Assembly (NCBI GenBank): GCA_037576215.1
Contig: JBANDB010000001.1
Coordinates: 7,378,001-7,442,000 of the forward strand
From: Armillaria gallica
Lineage: Eukaryota; Basidiomycota; Agaricomycetes; Agaricales; Physalacriaceae
DNA: 64,000 bases
Reading direction: 5' to 3'
The notes under the pieces were generated by a model that did no database searches, was not told where the DNA came from, and worked only from the letters and a program-made list of their open reading frames with translations. Below, one piece after another: positions 43,758 through 54,828 of the stretch; the first letter of the stretch is position 1, and the number at the start of each line of letters is the position of its first letter. Position numbers and translations under genes: made by a program.

Positions 43758-46520
43758 TGACCCCTGACCTGAGTAATACTCAGCTAATCGCCCTCAGCTC
43801 CGCCATAGCCGGAGCCATCCTCGTTTTCTTCTTCACCACCCTCATCCTCCTTGCATTCAGGGAGACAATTCAATATCACCTACAGCGACATGGACTGCTG
43901 GTACCAGTCCACATTCCTCGAGACCCAACACCCGAGGAATTCAGAAGATATGTCTTCCCCAAAAGAAGACTCCCTGGAGCATACCCCCTGGAACCTTGAC
44001 ATTCCACTACCACCACTGACACCCTCCCCCACGCGAACTCGACGGTTACAACAACATCAATGCACCAAACAAACAGGAACAGGGCAAGGCTCGTTGCCTC
44101 TCATGACTCCTCGGGGGAGTTCTACGAGAGTCGGCAGAAGTTCAGCACCCCTGACATACCCCGAAATGCAACCCCCGGACCAAGCAATGTTTCAAGAACC
44201 CCCAGTCCAGACACCATCCCCCATACCAGGGCGGTATGGACTCAGGTACTTGATGGACCCAATCCCGATGACAACCCCAACGATGACAACCCAGACTACC
44301 CTGCTGGGACCTGGCAACCAGGAAATACCCCGGCAGAACCCTGGATCACTATTCCCAGCGCTACTGCCGCAGAACTGGGAATACATGAGGTTATTACCAT
44401 CCACGACACCGACAGTGATGACCCCACTCCTGCATACCCTGGTGGCCCAGCGCCTGTTCTACGCCACCATACTAGAATATGCCCCTGAGTCCTCATCCCC
44501 GCTCCTGCACAGCTAGAGAGGATCTTCGGGAGATTCCCACCCGAGTCAGACGCAGATGACTCAGATTCCCCAGGTGAGGACTTTATCACCTATCAACAGC
44601 GGATCATCTGCGACCATGAATTCGACCCTCTCCGATACGATCATGAGGGGAACGAACGAATTGCCAGGGACCCATTCTTCCTTGGCAGGGCCGACTTCGA
44701 TTGGCCTGAGTTATCCATCCGAGATCATGAGATCTTTGGACCTGAATGAACAGCCACCTGGGACATCAGGTGGCAGGACCTGGAACGACAGTTCAATGCA
44801 TGCAATCGCCGTGTACGAGAACCCACGGGTTACTACCTCACCGTCGAACGAGGTGACCCCCTCACAGGAACCCTCGCGCAACGACGCGATATGATCCTGG
44901 CTTGTGTCTACGCAAACCAGAACCGAGAGCAGTTCCCCCCATCGGAAGGGAATCACCTCCAACACATCTGATTTCGAACAGCCGATGAACAGAGGGAGCT
45001 GGAGGATGCCCTCCGCCTCCTTGTAGCATGGGAGAACAACCGTCTTCGAAATGGTGCATCCCGGGCAACCCTTTAGGGGATTTCGATATCCCTACCCACC
45101 GGGCTTCATTCCTTCCCAGAACCCAGCCGACGTCCCCAACTTTCACATCGGGCCGCTCCCCGACTCACCGCCACAACCAAGACAATGAGACCCACGATGC
45201 CCTGGATATCAGGGCCCAAACACGAGCCGACTGGTGGCAGGGGCCGGACAAGGAGCAGAGATAGAAACAGAGGAAACAGAGGGAGCTGGAGAAGTGCCGC
45301 AAGAGATGGCAGACCAGAGGATGGCACACTTAGAAGCACAATTGGCGCTAATGCGCACCGAAAATATGCAGCTAAGAGATGACTTAGTTGCCGCATGACA
45401 ACCTGGGCAACAACCGCCTGCACCATATCGACAAGGGCCAGACGTAGACCAATACTCGATCCCCTGGCCACCATCAGGCCACGGACCCCTGCTGCAAGGA
45501 CCCCTGGGACCGTGGGATGAGGATCATCCCCCTGCACTGGCGGGGGTAAAACCAATCCTCCTGAACCCGCCCCGAAAGTTTGTGGGCAAGCATGACAATA
45601 TTGAATGGTTCCTGGGAGACTGCGCGACGTACTTCGCCATCTTCCAGAACCAGTTCCAGGGAATCCCCTCCCTGCAGATTCCCTTCCTCTGCTCATTCCT
45701 AGAAGGAGATGCAGAAGACTGGTGGGTCCATCAACGACCCGACCTTTGGTACATGCTGGCCCCTCTTCCCTTACATGCGACCCAGGCAATGATCGACGAC
45801 TACACTGCTGGTCTGCAGTACCGATTTCCACGATATGAGGAATTCATCGAAGAATTCAAGAACCAGTTTCGCGATCCCGCCATCGAGCTGGTCCATGAAC
45901 GACGAATGGGAGAGATCAAGATGGGCACCAACTCTGCCTATCTCTTCTTCTGCAAGCTGGAGCACAAGGCCAAGTTGGCCAACCGACTGATGGACCAGAG
46001 CAACGACAGACACCTGGTTAGGGCAGTTCGACATGGGATCCCCTACAGCTACGGGAGGATCATTGCCGACATCGGGTACAGAATCCCAAGGAACTACGAA
46101 GAGTGGAAACGACGCATCGTCGACATGTATGAAGAGTGCAAGAAGCAACAGGTCTTCAGTCAGACCCAGGGACTCGACCAACGACCCGACAAACAACTGC
46201 CCCTGACGAACCAGAAACAGATCGCGGGGCCCAGTCCCAAGAACCTGCCAAAAGCACCGACGCATCCCCCACAGTCAAAGCCCAATAACCCGCCAAGGAA
46301 CTCGAGCAGACAGTGGACCATGCCGACCAGCGCCAACGCGCAAATGCAGGTTGACTGGGCCTGGTACTTGAAGCAGAGACTCTGCTTCAACTGCGGAGAA
46401 TGGGGGCACATGTCGAGGGACTGTCCCAAGCTGAAGAAGCAGCAAGTACGGGCAGTGACACAGAGGACAGAAGAGGTTCCCCTTGGGGAGGAAACGAAGG
46501 TCGAGGAGGTAAAAGATTAG
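43757..46520 (+). pseudogene. gag: Gypsy-3 gag with N-terminal membrane segment
   Basis: Starts MTPDLSNTQLIALSS with a membrane segment (ILVFFFTTLILLAF) and the basic RETIQYHLQRHG. Next come Thr/Pro-rich and acidic stretches (44060-44600), a short coiled coil (QRMAHLEAQLALMRTENMQL near 45310), a capsid domain at 45582-46150 (FLCSFLEGDAEDWWVHQ), and an intact CCHC knuckle near 46385 (CFNCGEWGHMSRDC). The N-terminal part is in one frame with stops at 43997, 44486, 44748, 44969 and 45074. From 45072 on the protein continues in the +1 frame, the change falling at CTT-TAG. It ends EEVKD-TAG (46518-46520), and the frame continues into a conserved peptide. Non-functional as it stands. Confidence 0.75.
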
Positions 46521-46825
46521 GTCGCTCAGGTTCTGATTCGCCTGCAGCAACCTCGGACTTCACTGGTGCACATTCCCTTTCTGCTGGACGGTCTCATTTA
46601 TCACATGCAGACATTTTACCTATGCATTCAGCTATACCCCGACCCTCACGTGCAGGGTCGGTTTCTACTTACGTGACTTCTAAAGATACAAAAAAATATG
46701 GACAAGACCCCCGGGCAATGTATGGCCTACATGCCATCTTTCGACTTCCACATGCCCAGTTACAGAATCAGCAAACCGATACGAACTTTTATGACCCATT
46801 CATGAAACTAATGAAACCCCTTTAG
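46521..46825 (+). CDS. Conserved peptide after gag in Gypsy-3
   Basis: In frame after the gag TAG: VHIPFLLDGLIYHMQTFYLC and LYPDPHVQG, then a stop. The second half, MYGLHAIFRLPHAQLQNQ, is in another frame because a C run is one base shorter than in Gypsy-1. The same order of residues is seen in Gypsy-1 (15550-15849) and partly in Gypsy-2. Function unknown. Confidence 0.45.
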
Positions 46826-49198
46826 AGACTGCGCCTTGCCACTCAAAGGGTTGATAGTGCCGCCTGCCAGGGCACAAGCAAAGGTGATGACAAACATCGC
46901 TGGGCAGGGGGCAGAGAGCCCCCAGGAAATTCTCCCCAAGTGGAGAAGACGACTGGCAAGTAGCTCATTGCGAGTGAATGCATCGATTGAAAAGGTGACC
47001 ACCATATCACCACCTATCATAACGACGACGCCTCGACCAAGTGACCCCACGACTGGAGGTGATTCCAATGACAGTGGGGCGTTTGGTGCAAGAAAGGCTC
47101 AATCAGATGGGGTGGGCACCCTGGCGACTCCACGTGTGGAGATTCGTTATCGACCCAGCGAAGGGGCCCCCCGAGCTCAGAAAATAGCCTTGGCGAAATC
47201 CGGCTTGGATAAGGGGATTACCCCAAGGATGGACAAACCGATAGGCAGAGCACATGCTATCGATGGCAAGACCCCTTCCCACGACCAGTCCCAGGGCCTG
47301 TGCCCACCTTTAGAGGAAATAGATCTGACGATGAAGGCCGAAGGGAGGTTGGGGACTCCGAAAGTAACGAGGGTCCCTATGGGAGCGCGAGCTCCCTTTA
47401 TGGGCCTGGGAGTTGATGACAAGACTGGTAAGTCCGCCGCTGCGGCCCAAGTCAAGTCTAGCGCCTCCGTGCGTGGCGGCCATGGCGACGCTCCCAGGAG
47501 ACAAGTCACCTCCAGTCCCCTACCCACGACTGGGTTGGACGACCAAAGACCTGCTGGATGCACAGCAGCCCCGACTGACAGCAAAGCTGAAAGGAAGGAA
47601 GCCGCTAGCGCCCAGGCAGTAAAGAGGGGGCACATGAGTATGATCGAAGTACTCAATGATGAAGACGATACGTCATTCCGATGATGGCTTGCCAAGGGCA
47701 GCCCGACGATATCCCCGAAGCGACAAGAAGTTCCGCTTCTGACTCCACCCAAAACACCTGAAGAAACCCTGAACCCGATGCCGCCCAAGTCTCCGACTCA
47801 TGCAACAAAGTCTTTACCCAACGAAGGAACAGTCTCACCAATGGTAGTTGAACCTGTTAAGGTCAACGCGAAGGTGCGAGAAGTCCCTCATTGTTGGATG
47901 AAGCCTTTTGAAGTAGACTGGATGCTACGCGCAGTCCGAGAAGCATCGAGCGACAACGCCGCTCACGCCATCCTTGCCCTATGGATACACAAGGACCAAT
48001 TAGGAGAACTCAGCGACGAGCTTCTTGAAGAACTCCGAAAACCTGATGACGATGAATATTCCCATGAAAAGCTCTACAAGCTTCGGGAATTGATCTGATA
48101 TATCCGAGGATCTGCGACGAGCGACCTCATGATCCCTGTGACCCTGGAACCATGCACGGGCCGAACGATCCTTAGCACCAAGGTGCTGTTAGACAGCAGG
48201 TGCACCGGAAGCACAATCAATCACGCCTATGTCAACAAACATCAGCTCGACATGAAGAAAGCGAAAGTACCCATACCTGTGTACAATGCTGATGGAACCC
48301 ACAATGTAGGCAGCGATGTGACTGAGTTCGTAGAACTCTGTCTTACGATAGGCGAACACCGCGAGCACATCGACCTCACTGTAACGAACCTTGGAACGAA
48401 GGATGTCTACCTCAGGCATGACTGGCTCAAGTGCCACAACCCCGTCGTAAACTGGAAAACTGGCACCATCATCTTTGGCTGATGCCAGTGCGTGACAAAT
48501 CATGTCGAACTCCCCGATGCCAACCCCAAAGATCGGTGGGACGAAGAACTTGAAGAAGGCGACACTATTCTCGCCGTACGAATGGAAGAAGAACTTGTTA
48601 TCCGAGCCCTCCACCGCGCGAACAACCTTGCGGCCAAAGCTAACGCCGACAAGCCGAAGAAGACTTTTGAAGAGTTGGTACCAGAGCACTACCACTCCTT
48701 CCGCGACCTATTCTCGAAGGAGAATTTCGATGAACTTCCCGAACGTAAACCGTGGGATCATGCCATTGAACTTATCCCGAACATGAAGTCTACCTTGGAC
48801 TGCAAGGTCTACCCACTGAACTGAACCGAACAGGAACAACTCGACAAGTTCCTCGATGAGAATCTCGAGTCTGGACGCATCTGGCCCTCGAAATCTCCCT
48901 TTGCCTCCCCTTTCTTCTTTGTAAAGAAAAAGGATGGCACGTTGCGACCAGTTTAGGATTACCGCAAGCTGAACGAGATGACGATCAAGAACTGATACCC
49001 GCTCCCACTCATTGGTGAGCTGATTGACAAGCTTCGTGGAGCCAAGTACTTCACCAAGCTCGACGTTCGTTGGGGATACAACAACGTCTGAATCAAAGAA
49101 GGCGATGAAGAAAAGGCTGCCTTCCGAACAAACCGAGGACTGTATGAACCAACAGTCATGTTCTTCAGGCTGACGAACTCGCCCGCGACATTCCAGTG

Positions 49199-49476
49199 TG
49201 TTGAGGTTAGGGATTGAAATAAGTGCAGTGTAAGAGTAGTATGCACAACTGTAGTTGGGATGTGTAATCTTAATGATTATTAGCTTGGAAAAATTCTAGC
49301 TACTTATATACTACAAGTAATGTATTTCTAGAGTCTACTACTTTCCTACAGTGTCCATAAGTTTCCATGCTCAGTCAGCAATGAGCTGAACTCGAGTACT
49401 CCAACCATCTCGAAGATTCCGGACTTTTCCGGATTGATGCCAAGTCCGGCACGATCAATCACTCTCAATCTCAACA
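49199..49476 (-). repeat. Copia 3' LTR
   Basis: 278 bp. Differs from the right LTR by about two substitutions and a 3-bp indel in a TCT/TAC repeat. Its TGTTGA supplies the stop codon of the pol reading frame (49471-49473). Confidence 0.9.
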
Positions 49477-52400
49477 CTCCCCCTCAAGCCAGTAAAGTCC
49501 TAATCCCCTCGTGAACTTCTCATGCTTTGGTCGATGCAATGCTTTGGTAAAGACATCTGCAATCATATCCTCAGTTGGACAATATTCCAGCTCGATGATA
49601 TCATTTTCAATCTTCTCCTGGACAAAATGATTCTGCACATCAAAATGCTTCAATCTAGCATGATATGCTGGATCACGGGCAATGGCAATAGCGGATTGGT
49701 TGTCCTCATAGAGTACAGTAGCTTCATCTTGATTGTACCCTAGTTCTGCCAATAAATTCCGGTTCCAAATTGCTTGCCTTGTTGCATGTGCAAGAGCTGT
49801 ATACTCTGCTTCTGTTGAAGATAGTGCCACAGTAGACTGTTTTTTCGAGCTCCATGCAAAGGCAGCATCTGCTATAAAGTAAGCATAGCCTGATATTGAT
49901 TTCCTGTCATCTGGATTGCCAGCAAAGTCTGCATCTGTATAACCATGGCTGAATACTTTGTCTCCTTCTTCTGCATGGTATACGAGCTCATAGTCTCGCA
50001 TTCCAGCAATGTATTTGAAGATTCTCTTCAAAGCTGTCCAATGCTCCGGTCCTGGGTTTGAGGCAAACTGACTGACAGTCTGTACAGCGCATGCAATGTC
50101 CAGTCTAGTCCCAAGTGCTAAGTATAACAGGGAACCAATCATGGACTGAAATCCATGTCTGAGTTCGGGATTTTGGTTTGTCTGAGTGCGCTTGTACAGT
50201 ATGACATTTGGGTCAAGTGGTGTGGTGACTGGGGATGCGTCTTGGAGGCCATAACGAGACAGTATGTCTTGTATATACTGTTTCTGGGACAGAGATATCG
50301 TCCTCTCTTCGCGGTTTCTTCGAATTTCAATGCCTATGATCTTTCCTGGTTCCCCAATGTCCTTCACATCAAATATACCCTTTAACTGCTGCTTTACTGC
50401 ATCCAATTCTTCGACTGTCTTTGTAAAAATGAGTAAGTCATCGACCCAGACCATTATTACAGTCCTTTGTCCATTGATAACTTGCTTGTAGATGCAATGG
50501 TCAGCCTGTAGCTTTGAGAATCCAATTTCTGACATCTTCCTGTCAAATTCTCGGTTCCATTCTCATCCAGACTGTTTTTTTTTTTTTTTTTTAAATTTCC
50601 AAGTGTATTGGTTACATAAACATATAGTCCAATTTTGCTACTTGTACTTTGGTTGCTGCGTATATATGATGTCATCAATTTAGTTTAGCTTAACTAGCCC
50701 ATGCACTGTTGGCACAGAATTATCCCTTGCCCTTGATAATTTGGTGCGACTTGGACACTGCCACCTTCTCCCCTTCAGGAAATCCTGACCTCTGCCGAGT
50801 ATGGCCGCAATCTGTCTGCCACATTCGTTTCTTCACCTAACCCTTCTCATGGCCTAGCCCCTTTTTCCCACCAGACTCCGTCGATCCCAGTCCTTCTCCT
50901 AACTCCCTTCCCAGACTTGCCTTACTTGGCGAAGATCACCAACACAGTGTGATCAATTGATGCAGGGGCGATGTGCTGGGCCGTGGTGTGCTTGGATCAC
51001 CACTCCATTTTGTTTGCACCTGGGTCCCAACCAGGCGGCAGCCTTGCGGCACGCGACTCCGTTTCCCAGTCTTATTCGAAAGATCACTGGAAGGGGCTCG
51101 AACCGATGCCCAGAATGGCAAAGAGAGATAAGATTGGGTGTGATTTTAGAGGGGGGTATCCACGTGGCTTGATCATGTTTTGAAAGGGCAGCTGGGTTTC
51201 ACGTGATTCAGACATTGGAAGTGGTAGAACCCAAAAAGTGTCTATAGTGTTACTTTCCGGGGGGTGGGGGGCTCGAACTCGCGAGCGTGAAAATAAAATT
51301 TTTCTGTATGAAGCGAGATACAACTGAGCAAGCAGAGATGACCACTACACCATCTGCCCCCATCCAGACTGTTTAAGACCATACAGTGTCTTGTGTAGTC
51401 GACAAACTTGGCCTGTACCATTGTTGTAGCCTTCTGGCTGCTGCATATAAATTTCTTCTTCAAGTCGGCCATTCAAATATGCTCCTCGGACATCCATCTG
51501 TGCGATTTCAAGATCCTCTATGGCTGCAATTCCTAGGGCTGCTCGTATGGATTCTAAGCGTACTACTGGTGCAAATGTCTCGAAGAAATCAATTCCTGGG
51601 ATCTGGGAATATCCCTGTGCTACCAGCTGTGCTTTGTATTGTGAAACGTGCCCATTCTGGTCGAACTTCTTGGTGAAAACCCACTTGCTGCCTATGGGAG
51701 ATCTTCCTGGAGGTAATTCCTCTACAGTGTATGTTTTCATCGCATCTATAACACTCATCTCCTCATCCATTGCTTCCTTCCAATTAGGCCATTCTCTCAA
51801 CGCTTTGGCTTCATCTAAGGTTCAAGGTACATCATCAAAGTCAGTTCCTGCTCTAGCTAAGTAGCTTCGAACTAGGTTTGCAAAATGCCTTTCTGGAGTC
51901 ATTTCCGTATGCATTTTGCCTTCTCTAGGTGCCGGTGGAAGTCTGGAATCAGGGTTTCCTAATGCCCTGTAATTATGGTCTTGCAAATCTCGAGGTGAGC
52001 GATGGGGTCTTTCTTCCTGCAAATTTGTATTCATAGATGCAGTTGGACGTCTTGATGGTGCGGATGGCTTCTGTGTCATGCTGGGATGCTCGGAATGCAT
52101 TTCTGTTGGTGTGGAATGGCTATTGGTGGCTGTTTGCTGCATATCTCCTTTGCTATTCGATCTCTGAGGTTCTGGGATGAGTTGCAGGTCGTTTTGACTC
52201 CTATTCTCCCCCTCAAGCTGCGACTTGTCCCTGCTTGTGAATTCAGCTGTCTTGGGTGGTTCTGCGAATATAAAGTTCCTTGATACATGTATGGATTGAG
52301 TTTTGGGATCATAATAGCGGATTGCTTTGGGGCCATCCAGAAATCCAACAAAGGTGAATTTCTGTGACTTTGATTCGAGTTTTGATAAGTTCTTGCCCTC

Positions 52401-53633
52401 TGTTAGTACCCAGACATCGCATCCAAATTCTCTGAGGTGAGAGACATTGGGCTTCTTGCCTGTACTCCCCTCTTCTGGTGTTTTTCCACCCAGTGCTTGT
52501 GACGGAGCCAAATTACGAATATAAGCAGCATATTCAACTGCTACTTCCCACAAGTAGGATGGGAGACCTCTGGCTATCAGCATAGCTCGTGTCAGCTCCA
52601 TTAGAGTGCGGTTGAATCGTTCTGCCACTCCATTTGAAGAATGTGCATAGGGAGCAGTCGTTTCCAGCTTGATTCCCTTCTCTTTCATCCAATTCTTGAC
52701 TTCCTTGCTCACCAATTCCATTGCATTATCCACCCGGATGACTTTTGGTGTTAAACCATATTGCCTTTCAATAAAGGTGATATACTCCTTCATTTTATCC
52801 AAGGCCTCACTTTTCTGCTTCATAAACTTTGGAGTACACTGCCGGATTGCATCATCTGTGAAAGCAATATAGTACTTTGATCCCTGAAGTGAAGCAACAT
52901 GTGCAGGTCCCCAGATATCACAATGAGTGACCTCTCCATGCTCCTGGCTTCGGTGCTTTGCCTCCTGTGGGTATGGACGATGTGTCTGCTTCGCTTGTAT
53001 GCATGCCTCGCATTGGGACAGTGGTGGTGAGTCTTGGTCAATTGAAATGATGCCATCCTTCTCTAACCGCTCCAATCCCTTCTTTCCTAAGTGCCCATAT
53101 CGAAGATGCCATGAATCCCAAGTGTTGTCACTCCCTTTGGCAATGTGTGACCTCTCTGAGTTCGTTTGGGCTCGCATTTTCATGAGGTAAAGTCAATTTA
53201 CTTTCTTTCCTCTTGCAAGCACTGCACCGCTTTTATGAAGAAATGACACTTCTCCTTTGCAGAATTTGGCCTTCAACCCAGCATCATCAAGTCTGCTAAT
53301 GGATATGAGATTGTTGATTGTGTTTGGGGCATATAGAGTGTCTTTGAGGCGATGTATACTTGTTTCCTTGCCTTCTGTAGTCTCCAAGACCACTGTACCG
53401 CGTCCTAGGGCTTTAATCGACTGGTTTCCTATCCCACTAATTGAGGATTCTGTCAAGGGTGTATAGTCGACAAATTAATGGATATCATTACAGATATGCG
53501 ACATGGTTCTGGAGTCTGCAAGCCAATCATCCTTTGCAAATTTCGGGCTAGTCTGCAAGTTATAGCAGGAGTCGGTCAAGTCCTGATCAATGCTCATTTC
53601 CTTTGCCTGGTTAGACCTTTCTTTCTTCTTCTT
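49471..53633 (-). pseudogene. pol: Copia pol (PR-IN-RT-RNase H), split by a SINE
   Basis: Seen on the minus strand. PR near 53520-53560 with WLADSRTMSHICND, again Arg where D-S-G is expected. Integrase at 51822-53183: H-H-C-C (WHLRYGHLG, CEACIQAKQ) and D-D-E (THCDIWGPA, RVDNAME, NGVAERFNRT). RT begins at 51800 (WVFTKKFDQNGHVSQYKAQL, AQMDVRGAYLNG, LHKTLYGLKQSG) and stops at the insertion (51374). It resumes at 50563 with MSEIGFSKLQADHCIYKQ and VWVDDLLIFTKT. RNase H at 49480-49990 (YTDADFAG, LSSTEAEYTAL, LYEDNQSAIAIA). In-frame stops separate gag/PR, PR/IN and IN/RT (TGA or TAA). The RNase H part is fully open. Confidence 0.85.
50578..51360 (-). mobile_element. SINE-like retroposon inserted in Copia RT
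   Basis: A 783-bp insertion flanked by the 14-bp duplication CATCCAGACTGTTT (50564-50577, 51361-51374). Read on the minus strand it begins GGGGGCAGATGGTGTAGTGG, with an A-box-like TGGTGTAGTGGT. About 60 nt later comes a B-box-like GAGTTCGAGCC (near 51270), then a second TCGGTTCGAGCCCC (near 51095), and it ends in a poly-A run (poly-T at 50577-50592). No coding capacity. Removing it restores the Copia RT frame (LKQSG then W-x-W-N-R-E-F). Mobilisation would need LINE enzymes in trans. Confidence 0.8.
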
Positions 53634-54455
53634 TCATCCTCCTTGTCTGCCCGGACCCTTCCCTTCAGATCCTCCGCCTTTGGACCAGCAATCCTTTGCT
53701 TGGTGCCCAGGTTTCTTGCAATTCCAGCACGGGTCTTCATCTGAATTGTCACTTCTCTTTGACACATTTGATGTTTTCCACAGAGTTTTCTTTCCATGGG
53801 CATATAATGCACTCTCCTTGCATCCTGCCTTCTCTAATCGATGTCTGTTTTCCTCCAAAACAATTGCTATAAATTCATGAGACGTTACAGCTGGATTATT
53901 CCCTGTAGAACCAAGGTATGCAGTCGTAAATTGGTCCCAGGATTCAGGCAGTGAAGTTATCAGCAACATAAGGAAGTCATCGTCCGAAACATGACTCCCT
54001 AGCATGCCTAACTCCTCCTGGATGCATCGCATTTCGGTTACATGCTCTACAATATCAGTAGATTCATCTGCGGTTGTACGATAGAGGCGACGACAAAATG
54101 AGAGTATCCCCAACTTTCCTCTAGCTTCCTTCACTAACTTCAACTGCTTCCACATATCGGCTGCTGTAGTGGCTCCAGTGATGTGAATCATCTGTGAATC
54201 ACTCAGTGTGAGCTCGATTTGTGTCTGCGCCTTCCCATCTGTCTCTTCCCATTTCCGTATCTTTGTAGTTTCTTCTGCAGTTAATTTCTTGGGGTCTGTA
54301 GGCACTGGCCTCGCTTCTACCCCCTCGGCGTACTTCAGGAGACCTCGTTCTCGTAGTATAGCTGTCACTCGATGCTTCCATGGAACCCAGTTGTCTTCCT
54401 GCAAAAGCTCGATGTGAAATAATGAAGATGGAATTGAATCAGATGGTGTGGACAT
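53634..54455 (-). CDS. gag: Copia gag
   Basis: A 273-codon open frame starting MSTPSDSIPSSLFHIELLQ, 93 bp inside the PBS-side LTR. It has the Copia Gag (UBN2/DUF4219-type) core, with NWVPWKHRVTAILRERGLL and a helical region (VEHVTEMRCIQEELGML), then a CCHC knuckle near residue 245 (CWNCKKPGHQAKDC) and a Gly/Lys-rich tail. It forms the virus-like particle shell. The ORF is uninterrupted and ends at a TGA, after which PR sequence continues in the same frame. Confidence 0.85.
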   Translation of the reverse strand: MSTPSDSIPSSLFHIELLQEDNWVPWKHRVTAILRERGLLKYAEGVEARPVPTDPKKLTAEETTKIRKWEETDGKAQTQIELTLSDSQMIHITGATTAADMWKQLKLVKEARGKLGILSFCRRLYRTTADESTDIVEHVTEMRCIQEELGMLGSHVSDDDFLMLLITSLPESWDQFTTAYLGSTGNNPAVTSHEFIAIVLEENRHRLEKAGCKESALYAHGKKTLWKTSNVSKRSDNSDEDPCWNCKKPGHQAKDCWSKGGGSEGKGPGRQGG

Positions 54456-54535
54456 GATGTATGACTAGAAATATGTAAGTCGTGTGAAGCGAGTGGTTGT
54501 GTGTGTTAAATCGTCAATGTATGTATATAGGCTCA

Positions 54536-54547
54536 GGGCCCATAACC
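54536..54547 (-). promoter_or_regulatory. Copia PBS of half-tRNA type
   Basis: Directly beside the 5' LTR. On the minus strand it reads GGTTATGGGCCC, complementary to the anticodon-loop region of initiator tRNA-Met (GGGCCCATAACC). The Drosophila copia element uses the same internal cleavage primer. Confidence 0.7.
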
Positions 54548-54828
54548 GGTTGAGGTTAGGGATTGAAATAAGCACAGTGTAAGAGTAGTATGCACAACTG
54601 TAGTTGGGATGTGTAATCTTAATGATTATTAGCTTGGAAAAATTCTAGCTACTTATATACTACAAGTAATGTATTTCTAGAGTCTTCTACTACTTTCCTA
54701 CAGTGTCCATAAGTTTCCATGCTCAGTCAGCAATGAGCTGAACTCGAGTACTCCAACCATCTCGAAGATTCCGGACTTTTCCGGATTGATGCCAAGTCCG
54801 GCACGATCAATCACTCTCAATCTCAACA
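54548..54828 (-). repeat. Copia 5' LTR
   Basis: 281 bp, promoter-bearing LTR for minus-strand transcription. A TATATAAG-like box is visible on the minus strand near 54650. Confidence 0.88.

Larger units (their letters stand above)
49199..54828 (-). mobile_element. Ty1/Copia element inserted in Gypsy-3 RT
   Basis: LTRs at 49199-49476 (278 bp) and 54548-54828 (281 bp), nearly identical, ends TGTTGAGG...CTCAACA, with target duplication CAGTG (49194-49198, 54829-54833). Minus-strand order gag, PR, integrase, RT, RNase H (integrase before RT) defines Copia. The PBS is a half-tRNA type beside 54548. The PPT (GAGGGGGAG on the minus strand) lies at 49477. The first base of the right LTR differs (G for T). 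High LTR identity makes it a young insertion. A SINE-like sequence has since split its RT. Confidence 0.93.

Noticed and set aside
45106..45831. A 241-codon minus-strand frame in Gypsy-3 gag
   Set aside because: Antisense shadow of the Gag coiled-coil and capsid region, which has clear homology on the plus strand.
51265..51360. A tRNA gene on the minus strand (A box, B box, GGGGGCA start)
   Set aside because: No 5-bp T stem or clear anticodon stem can be formed, and it lies at the head of an insertion with a poly-A tail and a target duplication. It is a SINE head, not a functional tRNA.
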